Source: Lumbricus terrestris
Lineage: Eukaryota; Annelida; Clitellata; Crassiclitellata; Lumbricidae
Assembly: GCA_949752735.1 (NCBI GenBank)
Contig: OX457050.1
Span: forward strand, 41,564,784 to 41,628,783
DNA: 64,000 nt
Reading direction: 5' to 3'
The notes under the pieces are model-generated. The model searched no databases. It saw nothing but the letters and a program-made list of their open reading frames with translations, and was not told where the DNA came from. Of this stretch, positions 34,100 through 44,554 are shown piece after piece (the stretch's first letter is position 1; each line of letters opens with the position of its first letter). The translations under genes and the position numbers were made by a program.

Positions 34100-35475
34100 G
34101 TCCACTCCGTTACTGTCCCTTTCACACTTTCACTGCAATATAACTAAAAATTTGCGACAACAAGTGATAATTTTCCAAAAACTTAATGTTACTCATAATC
34201 AAAATTGAAAGGCCTTTCATTTAATAAGTTTGTCATTGAATGAATCAGTACTTATCATGGATAAATAAATGATTATCAGCTGTCTCCTGAAATATTGTCC
34301 ACTCCGTTACCGCGCATAAATCCGTGTGCTACCACATAATTTACACAAACTAGGCACGCTGCAAATCAGTAAAATCATTTAGTCATGTCTCTGTTTATGC
34401 ATACCAGTCTTTATATGATGACTTTTCGGAGCTAAACCGCAATAATATGTTTTAAAAGGTGTTACCTACGAATGATACGTTTAATAGGTGTCTACTCCGT
34501 TACCGAGAATTAGTCGAGATTAAAGATGCTAATGTATGCATCAATTACCAGGTTTCATCTCCTTAATGAACAAAATTGATATGTAGAAAAAGGGTGTCCT
34601 GAACATGGTCAATAACAAAATAGGTGCTGCATTATTTAGAAATTGTCCACTCCGTTACCTGTCCACTCCGTTGCATTTATGCCTATTTATACCCTCGGAA
34701 ATGGTAACGGAGTGGACTTTTAGAGGTAACGGAGTGGACATTTATTCAAATTATGGTAGAAAATATAAATATATTCACATATATGTTCTTATTCTTTTGT
34801 TGGTTAGGATGGAATTACTTTCCTTCATGTATTGGTGAATTTTCAAAACAGTGCATTGTAAAACATGACCATTGAGCTTTACGAACATGTATTGTTGAGC
34901 AAAATTGGCAGTAACGGAGTGGACCATTCTTTTGGCATATAAGAAATTTATAAAAAATGCCGCATTGCATGTTACTGAGTAGTTTGCTAAAACGATATTA
35001 GCTAAATGGAACATTGAAGCTCAGATTAACATGCAGTTATTTGATAATGATTTAGTTTACAATAAAATTTATAACAAAATTTATGGAGAATAAATTTGGT
35101 AACGGAGTGGACATTCTTGGGTGTCTTGAAATTCTTGAATGTTTTGCAAATGTCTTAACAGATATTTTTCTACTCTTTTGTGTATTGTCATGGAATTATA
35201 TTTTCATTCAAGTATATTCAAAGCAATACGTGTTTGAAACATTTCCACTAAGTTTTGTGAACTTGTATTGTTGAGTAAAATTGACGGTAACGGAGTGGAC
35301 AAATTTTGTGACATTAAAAAAATTCCGCAAAGTGTGTTACCGAGTTGATAATACAAGTTTACCGAAATTGTAGACAAGTTATACAATGGAGTTAATTGAG
35401 TTAACGCAGGTATTTGATGTTGCTTTAGTTTTTCAATAACATTTATGGATAAGAAAGTTGGGTAACGGAGTGGAC
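34100..35475. repeat. inverted array of GTCCACTCCGTTACC units, ~190-bp spacing
   Basis: GTCCACTCCGTTACC (or one-base variants) at 34100, 34298, 34490, 34645 and 34661. Its inverse GGTAACGGAGTGGAC is at 34703, 34725, 34910, 35098, 35286 and 35461. Right-arm steps are about 185, 188, 188 and 175 bp. The intervening DNA of right-arm units is related (tgtattgttgag.aaaattg just before the motif). The centre is near 34690. This looks like a long foldback of tandem units. No coding sequence. Confidence 0.85.
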
Positions 35476-35669
35476 ATTGCTACTTTGGTGGTGTCAAAAA
35501 TTTTGCGAACAAATATTAAACTAGAATATTAGTGCGCAACAGCACCCATATTTCTTAAGGACATACATTGCTGATTAAAATAAGATGAAAAAATTATCGG
35601 TTTGAAAGAGAAAAAATTCATCCAATTCCAAAAGTCAATTGAATCTAATAGCAGAAAATGACTCCACAT

Positions 35670-35999
35670 GCATACATTCATACATACATACGTACAGACA
35701 CACACGCATATACTATACTCGTATATATTCACACATTCATGCATATACACATGCATATATACATACACACATACATACATACATACACAAATACATACAA
35801 ACATACATACATACATACATACATACATACATACATACATACATACATGCATGCATACATACATACATACATACATACATACATACATACATACATACAT
35901 ACATACATGCATGCATACATACATACATACATACATACATACATACATACATACATACATACATACATACATACATACATACATACATACATACATACA

Positions 36000-36029
<30 letters not shown>
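35670..36029. repeat. (ACAT)n microsatellite, ~350 bp
   Basis: Long ACAT run with occasional GCATGC interruptions, ending exactly where an LTR-like TGTGGCGGACACG sequence begins. All long CMYV or THIH frames here are artefacts. Confidence 0.95.
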
Positions 36030-36030
<1 letters not shown>

Positions 36031-38740
36031 GTGGCGGACACGCCACAAGAGGGTTACATGTAAAATATAACTTTCCGGTAACTCGCGGGAGTAACCCTGA
36101 CTCTCGTTAGGTAGCCATTTGGCGTAGTGGAAAGAATCTGAAACCGGTTTCGTTTGGATTTCGGTTTCGTCGGTTTCTATACGGAAGACCGACCAGGGCT
36201 TCCAATCCAAAGGATAGCGTGTTGCCGGTGGAATAAAGCCTGCCATACGGTGCGCTGCTTATAACGTGGAGTAGTGCCGACTACTCCATATGTACTATGT
36301 TTCGGTTTGTCGTTCATAGTGATTTCTGATCGTGTTCGTCTGTCTCGACAGCGTTGGCATTGGCCATTCGAAGACGATTTTCGGCGATCCTGGTTCAAAG
36401 TTGAAGCTTCGCTTCTGGTTGTGATAACTTTCGGCGACGATCTGACGGGGTGTACCTTGTCATCGACCTCGTGGGGTTTAAGCTTCTGGTTGTGGGTGGA
36501 GGCTCTGGGAAGGATATAGTATTCGCGATTCGCCTAGTGGGTGATCGCAGTATCCTGTGAAGGTTTCAGTGACTGTGTTTTCCAGTCCAGGGATAACTGA
36601 AACGGTTTTGGCGATTCCGCAGTGGTTGGGTTGGGCTCCTACCTGCGACAAACGCACCGTGTTGATTTCACGATCCTGCCGTGTGGCCAATCGTTGTGAG
36701 TCCGTGAACCTAGCGCGAGGGTTATGGTGTTTCTAGGTGGAGAGTTGCGACTCCACGAGTGCGCATGAAACTGATGCTTCGGTGATATTCTCGCTAAGTA
36801 GTGAAATCAGGGGCACCAAGTTTTTGGGAGATCGAGTTAAACGGCGAATATTGTGTTGCTCTCCTCGGGTAGAGGATTATTCCTGGACTTCGGGTCTTAG
36901 CGAATTAGGAGCGTGAAATGAAAGTAAAACGTGAGAGTAAAGACCAAGTTTGGAATCAGGGCTTTTTACATTGAGGTCCGTAAATACTGAGGTTAAGGGC
37001 GAACGGCGCCTGTAGAATACACGACAGTACTAAGTCTCTTCGGAGACGGGGTTACCCGTTACCTGTTCCCCAAGACCGCCAGGTCTTTATTTTTGTTCCC
37101 AGTTACCGGGAAAGAGAACAGCATCCACCACGACGCCTTCCGAGCGCCCGAGAAGACCAAGTCTCGGGGAAAGTGACGATTGTTGCCGCTTACAGTTGGA
37201 CGGGTGAGGCGAGCACCCAAGGTGCCCACCGCGTACTCCGTACAAGGCGGTGGCGCGTGTTTCATTGAAGGACTCGAGGCTACGGTTGTTGACGACAATT
37301 GAACGGGTGAAGCGAGCACCCAGGGCGCCCGCCGCGTACTTCGTACCAGGCGGCGGCGCGTGCTACCTTGACAAGCTACGTACGTAAAGTTGGGAGTTAT
37401 AGGCCGCTGTTGATCTCGATCGCTCCCCGGGCTTCAGTTTGACTCTGCCCGGTAGAGTGTTGCAGTGTGGGTCATTTCTCCGGGAAATTCATCGGTGACA
37501 AAATGGGAACAGGGTCGTGGCGTAAACTCGGGTTAAGCCCGTTGGAATGGTTTTGGTTCAAGGCACTCTGGACGCCGGGAGTCGGAACATGCTCAGTAGT
37601 CCGTGTTGGTGGCGAGGGTTCGGTGGCTGCCAAGTGCAGCGTGGTGCATAAGAGTAAAGACAAGTCGGGCAAGAAGACGAAGACCGCAGTAGCGACGGGT
37701 GGCGCACGGCGAGGCCGCTCTGCCGGTGGGACAACGGACCCTGTGTTGGGAGTCGGCCATCCTCCATCTCAGGATGTCACCTATTCGGCGACCTCGGACG
37801 CGGCAGAGTGCGAGTCCGACGATACCGCGCGGTACACCCGGTCGCAGGCTTCAGTGTCAGGGGCTTCTTCGACCGTCAGTGAAAGTGATAACGGCGCGCA
37901 CGCCGCAGATAGCGACTTGGGAGATTCAGGCAATCCTGGTAAGATAAAGGGTCTCCCGGGTCCTGGACAGCCGAAGGCTCTTGGTGGTGCAGGGACCACC
38001 GAGAGGGAACAACATGGTCAGGCAGAGGCGCTAGCAGGTGATGACCAAGGAGAGGGGTCACAGGCGTCGTCTGTTGGTGATCAGGGTAGGATGCCACAAA
38101 GTGGTACCAGAAGTGGGGTCGTAACTTTTGAGGTACGCACTGTTGCTTTTTCGAGTATGAGTGATGATAGTTTTCCCTTGTCTGGTACGCCACAGAGTAA
38201 TACCGGAGTTGAAGTCCGCTTGGTGCGTGATGTTCCTTGTCCGCAGATGAATGTTGATTTTGCCACAAAGGGTTATTTTTCCAAAGACGTTCGTCCTGAA
38301 TTGGAATATTTTGGCGCTCGTCCAAAGACTCGTTGGCATGACTTGAACTTAGCTGGGGGTTTTGCTCAATTCGATGTAGCTGCGCCTGGAAATTTTTCGA
38401 CTTTTGACACTGTTGGACTTGGTGATTTAGAAGCTGAAGTTGTTGGTACTCGTTGTAAAACTTCTTCTTCTGTCGCTGATGTTGAGAATTGGTTGCGTTC
38501 TGTTCCTCGAGTTTCTGAAGCTGTTCGGAACAGCAGACCCATGTTTTCTGAACGTGTAATCCCATCTTGTCCTGGCAGGGACGTGTATCGGTTACCTGAG
38601 CAATGTGTTGAGGTACTCGCAGTGAAAGAGAGGTCGAGTAGAACTGCTGGTGCATCTCGCAAGCAAGTTCCTCGACTAGAGACGATTGAGAATCGAGTTG
38701 ATGTACGATTGGTGTGCGGTGAGAAGGATGATTAAGCTCG
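36030..38740 (+). mobile_element. probable LTR retrotransposon 5' part (LTR and gag-like region), truncated
   Basis: A sharp switch from ACAT repeats to balanced-GC sequence beginning TGTGGCGGACACGCCACAAG, typical in form (TG start, terminal inverted-repeat character) of an LTR. An AATAAAG box lies near 36231. An internal ~103-bp direct duplication lies at 37199-37260 and 37302-37363. A 422-codon ORF (37467-38735) follows and the block ends abruptly against Polinton polymerase sequence near 38750. No pol domain, second LTR or target duplication is visible, so the assignment is provisional. Confidence 0.45.
37467..38735 (+). CDS. 422-aa ORF, gag-like candidate, family not recognised
   Basis: This is one of the longest open frames in the window. 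The first ~75 residues include a basic stretch (KSKDKSGKKTKT). Residues ~75-230 are low-complexity and rich in Ser, Gly, Asp and Glu, as in a disordered linker. Residues ~235-420 look more ordered, with hydrophobic and aromatic positions (e.g. GYFSKDVRPELEYFGARP). No zinc knuckle, protease or RT motif is present. It starts about 1.4 kb after the LTR-like TG start and ends just before unrelated Polinton sequence. Codon choice shifts from GC-rich to T-ending about halfway. A gag polyprotein is the best guess from position and composition; I cannot exclude a different mobile-element protein. Confidence 0.4.
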   Translation: MGHFSGKFIGDKMGTGSWRKLGLSPLEWFWFKALWTPGVGTCSVVRVGGEGSVAAKCSVVHKSKDKSGKKTKTAVATGGARRGRSAGGTTDPVLGVGHPPSQDVTYSATSDAAECESDDTARYTRSQASVSGASSTVSESDNGAHAADSDLGDSGNPGKIKGLPGPGQPKALGGAGTTEREQHGQAEALAGDDQGEGSQASSVGDQGRMPQSGTRSGVVTFEVRTVAFSSMSDDSFPLSGTPQSNTGVEVRLVRDVPCPQMNVDFATKGYFSKDVRPELEYFGARPKTRWHDLNLAGGFAQFDVAAPGNFSTFDTVGLGDLEAEVVGTRCKTSSSVADVENWLRSVPRVSEAVRNSRPMFSERVIPSCPGRDVYRLPEQCVEVLAVKERSSRTAGASRKQVPRLETIENRVDVRLVCGEKDD

Positions 38741-38749
38741 CGCTAAACC

Positions 38750-39436
38750 TAATTACGACAGTATAACTATTTTCAACGAAAATCTAATCGCCGTTCACAT
38801 GAAAAAGACCAAGTTGTTCTATAACAAGCCTATATATCTATGAATGTGCATATTAGACTTGAGTAAGACTTTAATGTACGATTTCCACTATAAGTAATTG
38901 ATTACATTAAGACCAAGTACGGGGATAGGACTAAGCTATTATTCACCGATACGGATTCATTGGCGTACAAAATAAAGACCAGCGATTTTTACGCCGATAT
39001 AGCTGACGATGTTCGAAGCCGGTTCGATACGAGCGAGTACCCGAAAGATAATCCTTCTGGTATAGAAACGGGTGTAAATAAGAAAGTGATCGGTATGTTC
39101 AAGGACGAGGCAGCAAGTAAACAAATTGAAGAATTCGTGGGTTTGCGATCGAAATTGTAGGCCTACTCGTACAGGATGTCCGGTGGAGACTATAAGAAAT
39201 GTAAAGGTGTGAAGAAGAACGTCGTTAAGAAAACGATAAGCCAGGACGATTATAAAGACTGCGTGTTTACGAAAAGAAAACAGTCGAGAGCAATGAATGT
39301 TATTCGATCGTACCATCACGACCTTTACACCGAAGAAGTAAATAAAGTCGCGCTGTCCGCCGACGACGATAAACGAGTGATAATGGAAGATGGTATACAT
39401 ACATTAGCATACGGCCACTACTCGCTTCGTCAATAA
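38750..39436 (+). pseudogene. Maverick/Polinton protein-primed DNA polymerase B, C-terminal part
   Basis: Family-B DNA polymerase that copies the linear Polinton genome from a protein primer. The visible part starts upstream of the finger/palm (a segment with AVHMKKTK), then includes motif C as TDTDS (about 38955-38970) and runs to the normal C-terminus. It is broken by a stop near 38839, a frameshift near 38895, and an in-frame TAG at 39158-39160 that comes from a 6-bp TAGGCC insertion. The N-terminal exonuclease half is absent, replaced by the LTR-like block. The next gene starts 21 bp after the stop, as expected for compact Polintons. Confidence 0.85.
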
Positions 39437-39457
39437 AAGTATTAGCCGAATATTAAA

Positions 39458-39901
39458 ATGAGTTTTGAGACATACAAAGAAATAAATGTAGGGAGCGCTG
39501 TAGGCCTACTACCTAATATTCCTCCATCCAACGTACAGTTGATCGATGCTTAGAAAAAACTAAATATCAAGAACTTCAGAGGTGTGTTTCATCGAGACGA
39601 GTTGCCGAAAAGACCGGCAGCAAACGAGTGTGGTATTCTAAACCTAGATGACTCGAACGGTAGAGGAACTCATTGGACAACTTGGAATAAGAATCACCAA
39701 CAGAAATGTTACTTTGATAGCTACGGTCTCCCTCCGCCAACCAAGCTCATAAAATATTTACAGAGCCCTGTGTACCACAATAGTGAACGAATACAACCCG
39801 ACAACGAAGTCTTTTGCGGACATTTATGCTTGTAGGCCTACCTGCTGAAGTCCATAACTGACGGTTTTAAATTTCAAAATGTCATAAATAGTTTGCATTG
39901 A
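39458..39901 (+). pseudogene. Polinton adenain-like cysteine protease
   Basis: Related to the adenovirus maturation protease, which processes capsid proteins in Polintons. The ATG at 39458 lies just after the polymerase stop. Catalytic landmarks are visible: His in GRGTHWTTW (near 39668) and Cys in the FCGH box (near 39810). The frame has a TAG at 39551 and a second TAG made by a TAGGCCTA insertion at 39833. An insertion of the same octamer at 39501 keeps the frame and adds two residues. The stop at 39899-39901 marks the original end. Length (about 145 codons) is close to a full Polinton protease. Confidence 0.85.
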
Positions 39902-40438
39902 GCGATTTTTTTAAATTGTATAATAAAATGCCTGTTAACATATTTGGACAAATGGATATACGGTCTCCCTCCGCTAACCGAGCTCATAAAGTATTTACAG
40001 AGCCCTGTGTACTACAATAGTGAACAAATAGGCTACAACCCGACAACGAAGTCTTTTGCGGACATTTATGCTTGTAGGCCTACCTGCTGAAGTCCATAAC
40101 TGACGGTTTTAAATTTCAAAATGTCATAAATAGTTTGCATTGAGCGATTTTTTTAAATTGTATAATAAAATGCCTGTTAACATATTTGGACAAATGGATA
40201 TATGGTCTCCCTCCGCTAACCGAGCTCATAAAGTATTTACAGAGCCCTGTGTACTACAATAGTGAACAAATAGGCTACAACCCGACAACGAAGTCTTTTG
40301 CGGACATTTATGCTTGTACCTGCTGAAGTCCATAACTGACGGTTATAAATTTGAAAATGTCATAAATAGTTTGCATTGAGCGATTTTGTTAAATTGTATA
40401 ATAAAATGTCTGTTAACATATTTGGACAAATGGATAAC
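39724..40438 (+). repeat. three tandem copies, 237-242 bp (protease end to fibre start)
   Basis: The segment from cggtctccctccg to aaatggata starts at 39724, 39961 and 40203. Copy 2 has the 5' half of copy 3 (ccgctaaccgag, TAGGCTA present) and the 3' half of copy 1 (TAGGCCTA present, atgcctgtt). Confidence 0.9.
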
Positions 40439-40916
40439 CGAACAACGCCACGAGTAACAGCAGGAGGCGTTACATTTTCTCAAGTAAATAATACTTTTCT
40501 AAGACGAGATGGAGCGAACGCGGCGACTGCAAATATCAATTTGGGTTTTAAAAAGCTGATTAATGTAGCAGATCCTACCGATCTTCAAGATGCCGCTACT
40601 AAGAATTACGTCGATGCTAATAAACTTTCAAAGAGTGGTGATACCGTGAGTGGTGATTTTTTATTTCGTCTTCTTCCGATCCGGATGTGAATAGGAACCT
40701 GGGATATGCTGATATTCGAGAAGGACAACGTTTTCATTTACTTCTCGGCACTGTTGGAAATAGGATTACTTTAGCCAATTTCAACAAAAAATCCTGTATT
40801 GTTCCAAACGACCCATGGATTACGTATAGGCCTAGGCCTACGAGTAGATGATCAAGACGCTATCGATTTCCGTAAGACCGCCGAAGATCCCATTGCAAGA
40901 ATAAATGTGTTTAAAG
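40406..40916 (+). pseudogene. Polinton fibre-like protein, N-terminal part
   Basis: The ATG at 40406 in the third tandem copy opens a frame whose product has the repeat pattern of viral fibre shafts: an asparagine/aspartate-rich segment with GFKKLINVADPTDLQDAATK, followed by a KSGDTVSG element typical of phage and Polinton tail-fibre shafts. A frameshift near 40672 breaks it. A 12-bp double hexamer (TAGGCCTAGGCCTA at 40827-40840) is in frame. It is interrupted at 40916 by a hAT element. The downstream parts are at 42107-42198 and 46892-47355. Expected role: attachment or surface spike of the virion-like particle. Confidence 0.75.
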
Positions 40917-42106
40917 TAGGGTGACCATTTTCTGGCCATCAAAAACTTGGACACTTTTTGAAAAATATCAATTGTACGTAGGCCTAATTCCTTAACCACA
41001 GGTCCACAGGCTTACGATCGAAGGCCTAGTCTTATAGGCTCAATTAAATTTAATGCTGAACATAGATTTCAGTGTAGAAATCTACAACGTGCTCCTGTCG
41101 TCAGTGCACGTAGGGACGGATACAGAAATTTTCGAAGGGGACGGGCAAAATTTCCGGTCTTGGACAGGGGAAAAATATCGTCTTGGTCACCGAACAAAAA
41201 TATGATGACCTTTTTGAGTCATTTATCGAATTCCCAAAAAATACCATTTCCCCGCAAAAATAATTGATGACGCTTGGTTTTTTAGTCGTACTGTGTTCTT
41301 ATAAACCCCTGTACGGACCTCGTGGGGCGTGGGGAGGGCCTGCGAAACTACTCATAGCAGAAGGCACGTCAACTTTCCGAGCCAGAATAGCTGGCCAAAT
41401 GGGGTAATGGCCGGATTTGCTCTCCCTGGATCCGCCCCTGCTCATTTGTAATAGAGGACCATCTCTCAATTGGTGCCCAGTGGGTATGCCTATAATCTAG
41501 TCCAGACGAAGATTTAATGTTTCTGGAGCACACAAGAGCGTCCGGTGGACGATCGCCGATCTTGAACAGGGCCGTGCAGTGAAACGGGGTTTGGGTAGAG
41601 AATGTGTCTCTGATCATCCAAATTTTTGTGTGAATTTTCACATTACACTGACAGCAATTTAAGTTCTTGAATGAAATTGGTCTATTTCAGTGCTAGCATG
41701 AGCGGTCGAACGACCATTAGGACCCTAGCGCGACCAACCGGTCGATATAGTTCTTGAGCCGCTATTTAAATCTTAGATCTTTAGGCCTATTATAAAATCT
41801 TTCTCGTTACTCCTTGATAGTTCTTTGAATTTTTCAACTGAACTCACTAGCCTACTAAGGATGTAGGCCTAATATAATAAATACTCCATATAAATTGACA
41901 ATTTCTCTTTCGTTACGACTTTTTAAGTTTATAAACTACACTTTGTTTTGTTGTGGTTTACATAAAAATGACGTTTTCGATATTCAAATTTCCTTCTTGC
42001 CAACAACCGGGACAATTTGGCCTTTTTCCGTAAGTCTTCGGGACACCGGGACGCACCACGAAAAACCGGGACATGTCCCGGAAAACCGGGACGTATGGTC
42101 ACCCTA
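40917..42106. mobile_element. hAT element (Tip100/Zaphod-like ends) in the fibre gene
   Basis: Ends TAGGGTGACCAT and ATGGTCACCCTA with the perfect 8-bp duplication GTTTAAAG (40909-40916, 42107-42114). Repeats of ccgggaca/tcccgg lie just inside the right end, as in Tip100/Zaphod-type hATs. No transposase. Removing one duplication copy would leave the fibre frame continuous. The inside contains fragments of other repeats (41100-41440, ending ctggatccgcccctg, itself a hAT-like terminus). Confidence 0.92.
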
Positions 42107-42198
42107 GTTTAAAGACATCTATATGAATGGAGCTCGAATCACCGGTCTTGCCGAAACCACCGACGATATAGTCCATAACCTAACAATGCGATGTACTT
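42107..42198 (+). pseudogene. Polinton fibre-like protein, middle fragment
   Basis: Continues the fibre frame directly after the hAT duplication with shaft-like sequence (NGARITGLAETTDD). It is interrupted again near 42199 by the 4.7 kb insertion. Confidence 0.7.
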
Positions 42199-42873
42199 TA
42201 TGGAAATGCGGGGGAACGCATATTTGTATTTTTATATAGCTTTTCATGTTTATAACACGTATCCAGTGAGTCTGCATGAAGTTAAGGTTGGATAAATAAG
42301 AATTTTGAGAATCAAATTGTACAAAAAATCTAGCCCAAATCCAGCGCTAAAGAAATATTTTCATGAACTTTGTGTGCAACCCGACGACTTCCGGTAATAG
42401 TAAACAATAACTTATTTAACTTATAACTTTTATTATATAACGTAGACCATTATCATAATGGAATTACATTTTTGCTATATATTATTACTTTAAATAGTGA
42501 TGAAGTTCAAAGTGATTGCTCCATCTATAACCCAAAATGACACCGGTAAATTAGTAGACACATGCGCATGTTAATCGCGTATAATTCAAGACGTAAACAC
42601 CACAGTCCACTGAAAATGACGGCTGCAATGCGATAGATGCGATAAACCAAGTTCACTCTTTTCCTAATTAAACTCTAGATAATTTATCGTTTTAGCGGAA
42701 TAAATTATTCGCAATTGCATGGGATTTAGCGCTGATACCATACAAGTTGGATTGACGAAAATAATTCTTACTAAATAGAAATCGGACTGATGAAAAGAAT
42801 ATATACTTAAAAAGAAGTGGGATTTCTGAAAACATTATTGCTAAGGCTGGAACTGGATTGATGAAAAAATTTG

Positions 42874-43179
42874 GGTAAACACGCACACTAGATACCCGTA
42901 CTCCAAACAATATGGCTGCCAACGAATGCTATAAAGTTAGAGCGCAGCGACCTATCCTATCGACGCATCGCAACATGCAAAGCGCTCAACAGAATGACTG
43001 CACTAACCCTAAAACTAACCCTAACCGACCCTCACGGCGCCTAACCTGAGCCCTAACCGACCCTCACGCGATAAATAGTCGCTGCGCTGTAATTATATAA
43101 TAGTCGCTGCGCTCTAATTTATGGCATTCGTTGGCAGCCATATTGTTTGGAGTACGGGTATCTAGTGTGCGTATTTACC
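42874..43179. mobile_element. GGT-ended foldback with telomere-like core
   Basis: GGTAAACACGCACACTAGAT.. and its inverse ..CTAGTGTGCGTATTTACC; the inner arms (actccaaacaatatggctgc and its inverse) extend the stem to about 60 bp. The centre near 42993-43070 contains actaaccctaaaactaaccc, the block also found at 13907 and 59685. No exact target duplication. Confidence 0.75.
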
Positions 43180-43314
43180 GAATTCTTGCCTAATTGTAGT
43201 CCTGATGATCGGAATGATTCGTGCTAAAGTAGATGCTGCATTGATGAAAAACTAATTATGATGCGCCAGTCCTAAAGTTCAGTATAATTTATTCCGTTAA
43301 AATGAAGATTTACT

Positions 43315-43565
43315 ATTCAATCCCATTTCTATTCGGCAAGAATCTTTTTCATCAAGCGAGCATACCAGCTCCTGTTTAGTCAAGAATTTGTGTCTTCATC
43401 CCAGCTTCTATTCAAGCAACAAATAGTTGTCATCAATGCAACTTCTGTTTATTTAAAAATCATCAATCCCGCTTATATTTAAGTAGACCTAATATTCTTT
43501 AAATAAATCCAACTTCTACTTAGTAAGAATTCTTTTCATCAATCCAACTTGTATTCGACCACTGC
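43315..43565. repeat. 33-36-bp monomer array
   Basis: Six or seven degenerate units of the atccaacttctattt..aagaattcttttcatc type. Confidence 0.65.
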
Positions 43566-44209
43566 TGAAACCCATACAATGGCAAATAATTTACATGTTT
43601 GCCCTAAAATAAGATGTTGTCAATCAAAATTGCTGTGACACAACAAGTTGAAGAATGTCTGACGAATAGGTGAAAAGAAAGGTGACATTAGAAACTGAAG
43701 AGTAGGCATATAGGAAGTAAAAGTAGCCTGATAAGCATTCATGCAATAACAGAAGCTATCAGACTGGCATTGGCTAGATCATTACTGATCATTTGAGCAC
43801 TTTAGCCTACTGGCAGTGTACCCATCAGCTTTGCAAAGAAAGGAAAGGTGAAACCATTGATGGTCGTTCAAGACCATCCGATCTTCATGCCTACTTTCCC
43901 AAGATTAGGTTATACTTAAGATTTTGCAACATTTTTCATACTGTGTGTATGGCAAATCCTCATAGTTGGAGATAAAAAAATTTTCCACTCGACATAATTA
44001 TTTAAGCAAAGGTACGAGGACAAGTCAATCAAAATCCTTTTCAATTTGCCAATGGAAGTGTCTTAAGACGAACAATAAAGATATGCGCATTGAAAGGATA
44101 TGTGGAGATGTGCTCCCACTGCACCTTGTGGGTGTCTTGGTATAACTAATATAGATCAAAGTGCACCATCTTCATCATCACACCAAGAAACTGAGTACGA
44201 GTCCTATAA

Positions 44210-44338
44210 ATGATCAAAAGCACATAAATTTAAAAGGTAGACCAAACACAGACTGGCTTGATGATGTCTGGGAATGGTTCCAACAGAATGTGTAAAGGCT
44301 GAATATTTTGGCACTGATGATTGAAACGGAGGGAGAAA
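44210..44338 (+). pseudogene. LINE C-terminal scrap
   Basis: Encodes GRPNTDWLDDVWEWFQQNV, then a stop, matching the GRP...W.D.V..W end of RTE-like LINE proteins. Too short to classify. Confidence 0.4.
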
Positions 44339-44553
44339 GAAAGTAATGTAATGTAATGTAATCGCAAATTTATATAGCGGCTGTGTTATGGCTTCGACCC
44401 TGAGGATGAGATCCTTCACCACCGCTACTCCACGTTTATATTGCGACCGAGCCACCCGCAGTAAAGATCCGAGAAATTAATCTCTGACCGACCGGGAATC
44501 GAACCCGGGCCGCCGGCGCGGCGAGCGGGCTACCAACCCACTCGGCCACCGAG
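44339..44553 (-). mobile_element. tRNA-derived SINE with (ATTAC)n tail
   Basis: The minus strand starts CTCGGTGGCCGAGTGGG (A box) and has GGGTTCGATTCCC (B box), then a ~150-bp body ending gccgctatataaatttgcg and a ttacattacattac tail. A similar tail at 52105 suggests a shared LINE partner. Confidence 0.85.
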
Positions 44554-44554
44554 T

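Noticed and set aside
35529..36246. Several 100-170-aa open frames
   Set aside because: Translations of the ACAT microsatellite (CMYV, THIH patterns); the same applies to the ATT, CT, AC and ATGT tracts.
41100..41440. A second hAT nested in 40917-42106 (terminus ctggatccgcccctg)
   Set aside because: Only one end is convincing; no matching left end or 8-bp duplication was found.
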